From: an uncultured Lachnospiraceae bacterium
GTDB taxonomy: Bacteria; Bacillota; Clostridia; Lachnospirales; Lachnospiraceae
Direction of reading: 5' to 3'
Length of the DNA: 64,000 nt
NCBI GenBank assembly: GCA_910588775.1
Contig: CAJURH010000003.1
Coordinates: 11,358-75,357 of the forward strand
Shown: positions 1 through 7,154 of the stretch, piece by piece
Layout of the letters: the number at the start of each line of letters is the position of its first letter
Position numbering within the stretch: the first letter of the stretch is position 1
Made by a program: the position numbers and the translations under genes
The notes under the pieces: generated by a model
What the model saw: only the letters and a program-made list of their open reading frames with translations
What the model was told of the DNA's origin: nothing
The model's database searches: none

Positions 1-670
1 CGTTTCCGCAAAGGTGGATGATTTGGAAATCAGGTAGCAGGCTGGGGAGTAGTTTACGGATGTTTTCGTTGATGGAGGCGGCGCCCAAACTCCCCCCGAT
101 AATCATAATTACAGGTTTGTGTGCTTGGAATCCACAGAAATCCAATGCAGCCTGAGCGTTTCCCTGAAGCAACTCCTGGCGTATGGGGCTTCCCGTGAGC
201 AGGGCTTTTTCAGTGGGCAGAAGTTCTGCCGTTTCTGGAAAATTGCAACATACTTTTACGGCGGAAGGAATTGCCAGTTTGTTGGCCAATCCCGGAGTCA
301 TATCGGATTCATGTATGATTGCGGGAATGTTCCGGTGTTTTGCGGCGATGACGACTGGAACGGTCACAAATCCGCCTTTGGAAAAGACTAAATCAGGTTT
401 TAATTTTTTTAATAGATTTTTAGCTTGCCCGTATCCTTTGATTACGCGGAAGGGATCGGAAAAGTTTTTCCAGTCAAAATAACGCCTTAATTTGCCGGAA
501 GCGATGCCGTAGTAAGGAATCTTAAGTTCTTCGATTAATTTTCGCTCAATTCCATCCAAAGATCCAATGTATGAAATTTGATAGCCCAAATCCGTGAGGC
601 GGGGTATTAGGGCAATATTGGGGGTAACATGGCCGGCGGTGCCGCCGCCGGTAAGTACGATATGTTTCAT
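1..670 (-). CDS. murG: MurG, N-terminal part (runs off the left edge)
   Basis: Membrane-associated glycosyltransferase that adds GlcNAc from UDP-GlcNAc to lipid I to make lipid II, the peptidoglycan precursor. Translating the complement from the ATG at 670 gives MKHIVLTGGGTAGHVTPNIA, which holds the GGGTAGHVTP loop typical of MurG near residues 8-17. It continues with SKGGFVTVPVVIAAK and IHESDMTPGLAN, both characteristic of the N-terminal acceptor-binding domain. About 223 codons are present; the C-terminal UDP-GlcNAc domain lies outside the window. An AGGAGG site lies about 9 bases before the start. No nearby murein genes are visible on this side, though murF and ddl occur at 25.7-28.1 kb. 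Confidence 0.95.
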   Translation of the reverse strand, partial: MKHIVLTGGGTAGHVTPNIALIPRLTDLGYQISYIGSLDGIERKLIEELKIPYYGIASGKLRRYFDWKNFSDPFRVIKGYGQAKNLLKKLKPDLVFSKGGFVTVPVVIAAKHRNIPAIIHESDMTPGLANKLAIPSAVKVCCNFPETAELLPTEKALLTGSPIRQELLQGNAQAALDFCGFQAHKPVIMIIGGSLGAASINENIRKLLPSLLPDFQIIHLCGN

Positions 671-758
671 TAATATGTTTCCTCCTGATTATTCTCATGT
701 GGTGACATGAGTTATATTTTAAATGATATGTTTAAAAGAATGCTGTGTTTACAGCTTG

Positions 759-865
759 AGAACGTGTTTGGAAAATACTTTGCGTCAACTATAGCCTTAT
801 GGTATTGGAAAACTGATTCCAAAGTGGGGGCATGTCAGTTGACGGGATTTTTTCGAATACGTTCT
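759..865. repeat. ~107-bp inverted-repeat element, copy A
   Basis: The left end AGAACGTGTTTGGAAAAT is repeated in inverted form at the right end (ATTTTTTCGAATACGTTCT). The element lies between the divergent murG and DUF4367-like genes and codes for nothing convincing. The inside, including CATGTCAGTTG near 831-841, resembles the element at 31955-32066. It looks like a small non-autonomous (MITE-like) repeat or a conserved palindromic RNA element. Target-site duplications were not established. Confidence 0.5.
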
Positions 866-917
866 AGCTTTAATATGGACCCCTTGGGAGCAAATGTCAA
901 GAAGAGATGGAGTTCAG

Positions 918-1727
918 ATGAGAAAAAAACAGAAATTAAATAAGCTGGACCAGTGGATGAAGGCGGAGTATGACCGTAAAACACAAGAGATTGAGGAGAA
1001 TCTAAGCAAAGATGGGTCCTTTGATCCAGATAAAATAGACAGTGAAGCTTTATTTCAACGTATTCTGGCGCAGATTGAGGAGGATGAACGAAATAAGCAG
1101 CAAGATAAAGGGGAGAAGAAAGTGAAAAAGGGCATTGACATGTATCAGGTCCAAAGATGGGTGGCTTTGTTTGTTGTATCAGTGGTAGGAATATTTTTGG
1201 CGAGTATGACCAGTGAGGCAAATAGAACTTATTTTAAACATACGATACGATATTTGGTGGGGAATGAAGTGGTAATGGAAATAGGAAATGATGGCATGGG
1301 AAAAGGGAACTCTGTTGTGGATCAAGATGAGGAACTATTAGCTTTCCAAGAAATTGAGGAAAAAGTGGGTATTCCGGTTCCTGTTTTTAGATATAAACCT
1401 GATGTATGTAGGGGGTTCCGATATAACATTGAACTTGGAAATGCAGCGGCGGCCATTGAATATCAATATGATAAAGCAATTATAAATTTGCGTATGTTCA
1501 ATGAAAATAAGGCGGAAGCATATGGTGCGACTGTTCATGGTAAAGTCATAAAGAAAATAGATGTGTTGGAAGGAGTAATTACCATTCCGGTACATAAAAT
1601 AAAAGATTCTGGAGACAAGGAGCCTACCTATGTAGCGCAATGGAAATATAAAAGTGGATATTATCAACTTAGTGGAAAAGTGGTGGAGAAAGAGTTTTTA
1701 GAGATAATAGAGAATATTTATTATTAA
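918..1727 (+). CDS. Membrane-anchored DUF4367-like protein
   Basis: 269-residue protein. Residues 1-75 are highly charged and probably cytoplasmic. One membrane segment lies at about 81-97 (WVALFVVSVVGIFLASM), and the rest should be outside the cell. The C-terminal half, with YQYDKAIINLRMF and a final YYQLSGKVVEKEFLEIIENI, resembles the DUF4367 fold found at the end of anti-sigma-factor-like and lipoprotein-like Firmicute proteins. The ATG at 918 is chosen over the upstream ATG at 894 because GGAG sits 6-7 bases before it. It is followed after 67 bp by a small secreted protein on the same strand, so the two may form an operon. No sigma factor gene is adjacent, so an anti-sigma role is only a possibility. 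Confidence 0.55.
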   Translation: MRKKQKLNKLDQWMKAEYDRKTQEIEENLSKDGSFDPDKIDSEALFQRILAQIEEDERNKQQDKGEKKVKKGIDMYQVQRWVALFVVSVVGIFLASMTSEANRTYFKHTIRYLVGNEVVMEIGNDGMGKGNSVVDQDEELLAFQEIEEKVGIPVPVFRYKPDVCRGFRYNIELGNAAAAIEYQYDKAIINLRMFNENKAEAYGATVHGKVIKKIDVLEGVITIPVHKIKDSGDKEPTYVAQWKYKSGYYQLSGKVVEKEFLEIIENIYY

Positions 1728-1794
1728 TGTGTTATATTTAAGTGGTGGAGGCGTATTCTGTATGTAGCGTAAGTGGTTAGAAAGGGGAGGGGCA

Positions 1795-2280
1795 ATGCGG
1801 AATAAGCTTTATAAAAAATTATCATTGCTTTGTTTAAGCGTAATGCTAGCAGTTGCTGTGTTTCCGCCAAATATCCTGGTATATGGCGCGTCTGGTAACG
1901 GTACATCAATTTATGAAGATGTAAGAGAGGTTACGGATAGGAGCGTTGTTCTGACCAGAGGTAATTATTTGAATTATGGAACGGTAACATTGACACAGAT
2001 TGATATTATGAAAATTCGGATTACTGGTGATACTGCAGCCCATAGAGTATGTGATAAGTTAGGACTTGGTCTTTATTTGGAACAAAGCTCTGATGGAGAT
2101 AATTATACTAATTATCGGTATTGGAAATTTTCTAAAGAGAACGATAGTTTTTTCTGGAAAGGTTTAGAACTGATTGTTCCTCGTGGATATTGGTATCGTT
2201 TGGCTGGTGGACATGTTGCAATTGTAGGTGATGATGGTGAAAGTACATCCACACTTACAAAGGGATTATATGTACACTGA
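1795..2280 (+). CDS. Small secreted protein of unknown function
   Basis: 161 residues. The N-terminus (MRNKLYKKLSLLCLSVMLAV) has the basic start and hydrophobic core of a Sec signal peptide, with likely cleavage near residue 32 after VYG. The mature part is about 130 residues, has no cysteine beyond one in VCDKLG, and is rich in Tyr, Gly and Thr. No family was recognised. A GGGGAGGGG ribosome-binding site lies just before the ATG. It follows the DUF4367-like gene by 67 bp and is probably expressed with it. Confidence 0.6.
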   Translation: MRNKLYKKLSLLCLSVMLAVAVFPPNILVYGASGNGTSIYEDVREVTDRSVVLTRGNYLNYGTVTLTQIDIMKIRITGDTAAHRVCDKLGLGLYLEQSSDGDNYTNYRYWKFSKENDSFFWKGLELIVPRGYWYRLAGGHVAIVGDDGESTSTLTKGLYVH

Positions 2281-2350
2281 TACCAATAAGTTTTGATTTA
2301 TTAAATAATGATGTTATTCTCTATAAAAAATGTTTCATCCAATGACATAC

Positions 2351-2374
2351 TTTATCTATAGGCGTATAGATAAA
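2351..2374. repeat. Perfect 10-bp palindrome in the 2281-2637 gap
   Basis: TTTATCTATA, then GGCG, then TATAGATAAA. The arms are perfect. There is no following T tract, so it is either a weak AT-rich terminator for the secreted-protein gene or an operator. Confidence 0.45.
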
Positions 2375-2409
2375 TTGTAATTTTCTAAAACATAAAAGAG
2401 AAAAATTGA

Positions 2410-2494
2410 GATAAGTGTTTCTGTCAAAGTGGAAAAATAAAAGAGATACTTACGCTGCCTACTCTATGACAGTATCAATTTACTGTAACTTATC
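2410..2494 (+). ncRNA. Possible structured RNA of unknown class
   Basis: Two nested complementary pairs are visible: GATAAG at 2410-2415 with CTTATC at 2489-2494, and CTGTCA at 2421-2426 with TGACAG at 2467-2472. A rho-independent terminator follows at 2511-2544. This layout (nested stems, then terminator, no ORF) is compatible with a small RNA or attenuator, but no known riboswitch motif was recognised. Confidence 0.25.
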
Positions 2495-2510
2495 CCATAT
2501 TTTTCTAAGA

Positions 2511-2544
2511 AAGCCTGTCGAAGCGTAAACGGCAGGCTTTTTTC
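2511..2544 (+). terminator. Rho-independent terminator
   Basis: AAGCCTG and CAGGCTT form the stem around a GAAGCGTAAAC-type loop, followed by a run of T. It ends whatever is transcribed from the 1795 gene or from the intergenic region. Confidence 0.8.
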
Positions 2545-2577
2545 ATAGAAAAAATGGAATGGCGGTAAAAAGATATC

Positions 2578-2608
2578 TTGACTGTCCTGTTACTGTAAGG
2601 TTTATAAT
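2578..2608 (+). promoter_or_regulatory. MerR-type promoter of the cardiolipin synthase gene
   Basis: The -35 TTGACT (2578-2583) and -10 TATAAT (2603-2608) are 19 bp apart, the stretched spacing typical of promoters activated by MerR-family proteins. The spacer (CTGTTACTGTAAGG) is nearly the same as that of the MATE promoter at 5058-5088; 26 of 31 bases agree. Confidence 0.75.
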
Positions 2609-2637
2609 AATGAAAAAGGCGCATAGGAGGGCAGTTT

Positions 2638-4215
2638 ATGCAGGTGGATTATAAAAACAAAGGACTTGTCCTTCTGAAGAAAGGGCAAAAGGGAATTATC
2701 CATGCGGTATTCAGTCGCTTTGGGCTGATTATGCTGTTGCTTATGGTTCAGGTTTTCATTCTATTGAGCATCTTTCAGTGGTTTGAAAAGTTTTTGCCCC
2801 ATATTTTCGGTGGAACGGTAGTCTTTACGTTTATTATGGTTATTGGTCTTCTGAATAGTGGAATTAATCCTACGGCAAAGATTACATGGCTGATTGTGAT
2901 TATGCTTATGCCTGTATTTGGCATATTTTTATTTATATATATACAAAGCGATATTGGTCATAGGGCTTTGAAAAAACGTGTGGACCAGATTATTGTGGAT
3001 ACAAAGGAGCGCATTCCTCAGTCACAGGATGTAATGAAGCGGTTTTCCAAGGAGAATCCAGGAGCGGCGTCGCTGGCTCACTATATGCGCAGGAGCGGTT
3101 GCCATCCGGTGTATGAAAATACGTCCGTCACATATTTTCCTCTGGGAGAGGATAAGTTTGCGGAAATGCTGAAACAGCTTGAGGCGGCGAAACATTTCAT
3201 TTTCATGGAATATTTCATTGTGGATGAAGGGTTGATGTGGGGCAGGATACTGGAAATCCTTGCAAAGAAAGCGGCACAGGGTGTGGATGTGCGCGTTATG
3301 TATGATGGGACGTGTGAATTTGCACTGCTACCTCATGATTATCCCAGGCGGCTGAAAGCGCTGGGTATTCAGTGTAAGATGTTTGCGCCGGTAACGCCTT
3401 TCGCTTCTACTCACTATAATTATCGGGACCATAGGAAGATTTTGGTGATTGATGGACATACAGCATTTAACGGTGGGGTGAACCTGGCGGATGAGTACAT
3501 TAACCAGAAATCTAAATTTGGGCATTGGAAGGACACGGCGGTGATGCTAAAAGGGGAGGCGGTCAAGAGCTTTACTTTGATGTTTCTGCAAATGTGGGGC
3601 ATTGATGAGAAGGAGGACGAGTCGGCGCGCTTTCTCTCTTATCCGTCTTTTTCTGTTCCAGGAGCGGGAGGTTACGTAATCCCCTATGGGGATTGTCCGC
3701 TGGACGATGATAAGCTGGGTGAACGGGTATACATGGATATCCTCAATCGTGCTCTGAAGTATGTGCACATTATGTCTCCGTACTTGATTCTGGACGGGGA
3801 AATTGAAACCGCTTTGAAATTCGCCGCAGAGCGGGGCGTGGAAGTGATATTGTTGCTGCCGGGAATTCCAGATAAAGCCATACCCTACGCCTTGGCCAAG
3901 ACCCACTATGCGTCGCTGCTTGGGTCGGGGGTGAAGATTTACGAATATACGCCGGGATTTGTCCATGCGAAGGTGTTCGTCAGCGACTCCCGGGAAGCGG
4001 TTGTGGGTACAATTAATCTGGACTATCGCAGTCTGTATCATCACTTTGAATGCGCTACATATTTGTACGGAGCGGATTGCATTGGGGAAATAGAGGATGA
4101 TTTCCAGGCAACGCTTGGAAAATGCAGGCAGGTTACCATGGAAACGGCGCGTAAGGAGAAATTGCGTGTGAAATTGACAGGATATTTAATGAAAGCCATT
4201 GCTCCGCTCATGTAG
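2638..4215 (+). CDS. cls: Cardiolipin synthase (phospholipase D family)
   Basis: 525 residues, normal for bacterial cardiolipin synthases, which join two phosphatidylglycerol molecules at the cytoplasmic membrane. Two or three N-terminal membrane segments (about residues 25-105) are followed by two HKD catalytic motifs: HRKILVID with H265, K267 and D272, and HAKVFVSD with H443, K445 and D450. Each is followed by the expected GGVNLADEY or GTINLDYRS. An AGGAGG site lies 9 bases before the ATG. It is transcribed toward, and ends 5 bp from, the convergent merR gene. Its promoter has the same MerR-type operator as the MATE pump gene, which suggests that membrane-active compounds induce lipid remodelling together with efflux. 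Confidence 0.95.
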   Translation: MQVDYKNKGLVLLKKGQKGIIHAVFSRFGLIMLLLMVQVFILLSIFQWFEKFLPHIFGGTVVFTFIMVIGLLNSGINPTAKITWLIVIMLMPVFGIFLFIYIQSDIGHRALKKRVDQIIVDTKERIPQSQDVMKRFSKENPGAASLAHYMRRSGCHPVYENTSVTYFPLGEDKFAEMLKQLEAAKHFIFMEYFIVDEGLMWGRILEILAKKAAQGVDVRVMYDGTCEFALLPHDYPRRLKALGIQCKMFAPVTPFASTHYNYRDHRKILVIDGHTAFNGGVNLADEYINQKSKFGHWKDTAVMLKGEAVKSFTLMFLQMWGIDEKEDESARFLSYPSFSVPGAGGYVIPYGDCPLDDDKLGERVYMDILNRALKYVHIMSPYLILDGEIETALKFAAERGVEVILLLPGIPDKAIPYALAKTHYASLLGSGVKIYEYTPGFVHAKVFVSDSREAVVGTINLDYRSLYHHFECATYLYGADCIGEIEDDFQATLGKCRQVTMETARKEKLRVKLTGYLMKAIAPLM

Positions 4216-4220
4216 GGGCG

Positions 4221-5042
4221 CTATTTCCCGTTAAGGGGGATTTCAATTTGTACAATATAATCTTCCATCCGGTCGATTACATTTTCGTTAATTCCCATTT
4301 CGTAAGAAAAGCCACACAATGTCAGTCCATGTTTTTGGGCGTAATCGAGTATTTGCTGATATTTTCCGGGTATTCCATTCCAGTCTCCTTTGTGGAATGC
4401 CCGCAGATATTTTCCACCAGGTTGCATATGCAGTCCGGTTTTCTTTATGGGAAAAGGTATCTCTATGAAGAGATGGGTGTAGTGGGTGAAATTTCCCCGG
4501 TACAGGTCATCCACGGGAATCATGGTTCCATAGGAAGCGTCGTGCAGACGGCGAAGCTGGTATTTCTTCGTTTCCGCGGTTATCATTTCCACCTCCTTGT
4601 CAAAAGAAGTCTTGGCATGGATGTCTACAGTCACCAGGCTGCGTTTTTCTTTTTCAACCACGCTGATTTCGGATAAATCCATGGACAGCAGGGTTATCAT
4701 ATTTTGCCGATGATTGCACAAGGTCTTTCGGACGGCTTTCAGATGGGCAATGTCCTGGTCCAATTCGGTTATCTTTTTATCTAATAGAACTTTCAGGCTG
4801 GAAGCGGAACGATTTTTCATAAATTCTTGTATCTCGTCGATGGACACGTTCAGTTCCCGTAACAGAAGGATGGTTTCCAATATGGAACTCTGACGGTAAT
4901 TGTAGAAACGGTAGCCGTTTTCCGGATTGACGGCAGTTGGTTTGAACAAGCCAATTTCGTCGTACCACATGAGAGTTTTTTTATTAATCCCGTGGAGCGC
5001 GGCAAATTGACCGATGGTAAGCAGTTTGTTTTTTTCATTCAT
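4221..5042 (-). CDS. MerR-family regulator with GyrI-like effector domain
   Basis: 273 residues. The N-terminal winged helix (about 9-55: LLTIGQFAALHGINKKTLMW ending in GYRFYNY) is a MerR DNA-binding domain. A coiled-coil dimerisation helix covers about 75-120. The C-terminal ~150 residues look like a BmrR/GyrI-type ligand-binding domain, typical of multidrug sensors. An in-frame TTG lies 6 bases upstream of the ATG at 5042; the ATG is preferred because GAGGAGA is well placed before it. The gene is divergent from the MATE pump, so its own start lies beside the pump promoter, and autoregulation is likely. The second identical-type operator before cls suggests that it controls both genes. Confidence 0.9.
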   Translation of the reverse strand: MNEKNKLLTIGQFAALHGINKKTLMWYDEIGLFKPTAVNPENGYRFYNYRQSSILETILLLRELNVSIDEIQEFMKNRSASSLKVLLDKKITELDQDIAHLKAVRKTLCNHRQNMITLLSMDLSEISVVEKEKRSLVTVDIHAKTSFDKEVEMITAETKKYQLRRLHDASYGTMIPVDDLYRGNFTHYTHLFIEIPFPIKKTGLHMQPGGKYLRAFHKGDWNGIPGKYQQILDYAQKHGLTLCGFSYEMGINENVIDRMEDYIVQIEIPLNGK

Positions 5043-5057
5043 TTTCAAAATCTCCTC

Positions 5058-5088
5058 TTGACTGTACAGTTGCTGTATGGTTTATGAT
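5058..5088 (+). promoter_or_regulatory. MerR-type promoter of the MATE pump gene
   Basis: -35 TTGACT (5058-5063), 19-bp spacer containing the palindrome ACTGTACAGT across the -35 end, -10 TATGAT (5083-5088). The long spacer and the match to the cls promoter mark it as a target of the adjacent MerR regulator. Confidence 0.75.
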
Positions 5089-5128
5089 ACGGCATAACAA
5101 GGAAAAAAGCAAAAGTGGAGGGAGAACT

Positions 5129-6457
5129 ATGGAGTGTCAAAGCGTATACAAGAAGCCGGTGACGTTGGGAAATATTATGAAGTTTGCAGTTCCAACCATT
5201 GTTATGACAGTGTTCATGTCTTTTTATACAATGGTGGATGGGCTGTTCGTGTCGAATCTGATTGGAACGGATGCGCTGTCGGCCATTAATTTGACGGCGC
5301 CACTTATCCAGCTTGTGACGGCGGTGTCCACGATGCTTGCCACGGGAGGCAGTGCGGTGATTATGAAGAAGATGGGGGAGGGAAAAGAAGAGGAGGCGCG
5401 GGAGGATTTTACATTTCTCATTTTGGTGAATGTGGTGGTAGGGTTCCTCATGTGCGGCCTTGGTTATGTGGTTATGGAGCCTGCTTTTGCGGCCATGGGA
5501 TTGTCGGCGGACGTGTCCGGATTCTGCACAGAGTATCTGAGCCGTTATCTGTTGTTTACTGTGCCGATTCTGCTGATGAATAATTTTACTTTGTACATGA
5601 TTGCAAGCGGCAAAGCTGCATTGTCTTTGGTGTGTTCGCTAACCGGAGGCGTTTTGAATATGGCGCTGGATGGAGTGTTTATCGCAGGCTTTGGGATGGG
5701 CATTGGCGGAGCGGCTGTGGCCACGGGTGTGGGGTATTCGGTTACGGCTGTGGTGGGTTTGTGGGTTTTTGGGCGGAAGAAGAGCTTGTTGTATTTTAAA
5801 AAGCCCGTTCTGCGGAGGAAAGTTCTTATGGATGCCGCATCCAATGGATGTTCGGAGATGGCCACTGCACTTGTGTCGGGCATTATAACGATGATGTTCA
5901 ACTGGACTATGCTTAAGTTTGTGGGAGAAAATGGCGTGGCGGCTGTCACAATTATTATGTATGTTTTGATGTTTGCCAGTTCTCTATATACGGGGTATTC
6001 TTATGGCGTGGCTCCTATGATTAGTTTTTATTATGGGGAGAACAATGGTGAAAAGCTCAGAAGGGTGATTTTGACCAGTTTGAAGGTGATTGGCGTCATT
6101 TCTTTTTTGACTGCAGCGGCGTCTTTTGTTTTCACAAAATCACTGGTGGCTGTGTTCTCCCGACCGGATAATCCGGTATACGAGCTTGCGGTGACAGGGA
6201 ATAGAATTTGCACCGTTGCGCTGCTTTTTATAGGATTTAATATTTTTGCCAGCGGAATGTTCACAGCTCTTTCCAATGGAGCGATCTCAGCGGTTCTGGC
6301 TTTTTCGCGGTCTTTTGTGTTTATGTTGATTACGATGCTTGTTCTTCCACAGATTTTTGGGGTAAATGGAATCTGGTTAGCCACGCCAATGGCGGAGATG
6401 ATGGCGCTTGTGTTGTCGGCGGTGATGTTTATTCGATATGCTCGTGTTTGGAGATGA
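5129..6457 (+). CDS. MATE-family multidrug efflux protein
   Basis: 442 residues with about 12 membrane segments. It starts with the family-typical arrangement PVTLGNIMKFAVPTIVMTVF and YTMVDGLFVSNLIGTDALSA. MATE proteins export cationic drugs with Na+ or H+ influx. The ATG at 5129 is chosen because GGAGGGAG precedes it; the in-frame ATG at 5084 would overlap the -10 element of its own promoter. The last 29 bp overlap the tail of the convergent toxin gene. Divergent to a GyrI-type MerR regulator, which fits drug-induced expression. Substrate unknown. Confidence 0.9.
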   Translation: MECQSVYKKPVTLGNIMKFAVPTIVMTVFMSFYTMVDGLFVSNLIGTDALSAINLTAPLIQLVTAVSTMLATGGSAVIMKKMGEGKEEEAREDFTFLILVNVVVGFLMCGLGYVVMEPAFAAMGLSADVSGFCTEYLSRYLLFTVPILLMNNFTLYMIASGKAALSLVCSLTGGVLNMALDGVFIAGFGMGIGGAAVATGVGYSVTAVVGLWVFGRKKSLLYFKKPVLRRKVLMDAASNGCSEMATALVSGIITMMFNWTMLKFVGENGVAAVTIIMYVLMFASSLYTGYSYGVAPMISFYYGENNGEKLRRVILTSLKVIGVISFLTAAASFVFTKSLVAVFSRPDNPVYELAVTGNRICTVALLFIGFNIFASGMFTALSNGAISAVLAFSRSFVFMLITMLVLPQIFGVNGIWLATPMAEMMALVLSAVMFIRYARVWR

Positions 6458-6764
6458 GAAAACGGTAATCTTGGCGGCAGTCAAGGATATAATCTATATG
6501 TACAATGTTGTCTTGGATTTGATAAAGGATGAGATACCACTTTTTTACAAACATTTTGTGGTATTTATTCGGTGGGATATATATTTCATTGAAGAAGGGG
6601 AAACGCTGCGGCATTTGAGAGAGGGAACGCATGGCGCTTATAAGCTCTTTCTTTTTGGCCGCAGCCGCGTCTTTGTTGCGTTGAGATATAAAATGGATAT
6701 GCGTTCCTAACATCCTTTTGGCTCTGTCAGAAACAATTACTTTATATTTTTTGTTTTTTGTCAT
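6429..6764 (-). CDS. RelE/ParE-family toxin
   Basis: 111 residues. The sequence has the fold signature of RelE/ParE toxins: an N-terminal beta strand (YKVIVSDRAKRML), two helices (HIHFISQRNKDAAAAKKKEL), then PQRFPFFNE, the strands KMFVKKWYLILYQI and VHIDYILDCRQDYR. Such toxins either cut mRNA at the ribosome or inhibit gyrase; which one cannot be told from sequence. It lies 4 bp after the antitoxin gene, the usual antitoxin-first order, and its 3' end overlaps the MATE gene by 29 bp. Confidence 0.85.
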   Translation of the reverse strand: MTKNKKYKVIVSDRAKRMLGTHIHFISQRNKDAAAAKKKELISAMRSLSQMPQRFPFFNEIYIPPNKYHKMFVKKWYLILYQIQDNIVHIDYILDCRQDYRFLISKHEHIE

Positions 6765-6768
6765 ATGT

Positions 6769-6999
6769 TTAGGACTCTGAAATCACATCGTCGAGGTAAG
6801 ATTCCAATTCATCGAGCGTGCAGCCTGTTCGCCCGGTGAGGCGGTCTTTTTCAACGGCAAACAGCTCTTCTCTAAGTTCCAGCATTTTGTTCCGTTTATT
6901 GTAGGCTTCGCATTCCAAAGCATTTTCTCCGATTTTTGAGTATATTTTTGCAATCTCGTTGTAATTTTGGCGAATTGCTGTGGATGAATAAATATTCAT
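6769..6999 (-). CDS. Antitoxin, Phd/YefM-like, shortened in the middle
   Basis: 76 residues from the ATG at 6999, which has GGAGGT just upstream; the upstream in-frame codons are not needed. The N-terminus (SSTAIRQNYNEIAKIYSKIG) matches the DNA-binding start of Phd/YefM antitoxins. The C-terminus (EDRL-like VEKDRLTGRTG, then TLDELESYLDDVI) matches their toxin-binding tail. The glycine-rich strand segment normally found between them (TKNGxGD-like, then a hydrophobic strand) is absent: IGENALECEAYNKRN goes directly into the tail. This looks like an in-frame loss of roughly 13-16 residues. It is followed by the toxin and probably represses the pair. Confidence 0.7.
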   Translation of the reverse strand: MNIYSSTAIRQNYNEIAKIYSKIGENALECEAYNKRNKMLELREELFAVEKDRLTGRTGCTLDELESYLDDVISES

Positions 7000-7103
7000 G
7001 GCATTACCTCCTTTTTTATATTTCGAGTATAAGTTATCTATCCTAGATTTTAGAGCAAAAAGGCAAAAAAAGCAAGTCATATGTATTTTTTTTCAAAAAT
7101 TTG

Positions 7104-7117
7104 CGCACACTGTCATC
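7104..7117 (+). promoter_or_regulatory. Shared leader motif before uidA
   Basis: GCGCACACTGTCAT at about 7103-7116 matches GCACACACTGTCAT before the symporter gene (9158-9171) in 13 of 14 positions. Both are followed by an AT-rich stretch and lie 31-38 bases before the start codon. A common operator of a uronate regulator is the simplest reading; no regulator gene is present in the cluster. Confidence 0.4.
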
Positions 7118-7154
7118 ATGTATATACAGATGAGGCGAAAAGGGAGGCGGCTTT

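Noticed and set aside
707..943. 78-codon frame on the plus strand before the DUF4367-like gene
   Set aside because: It spans the inverted-repeat element and has no ribosome-binding site; composition is not protein-like.
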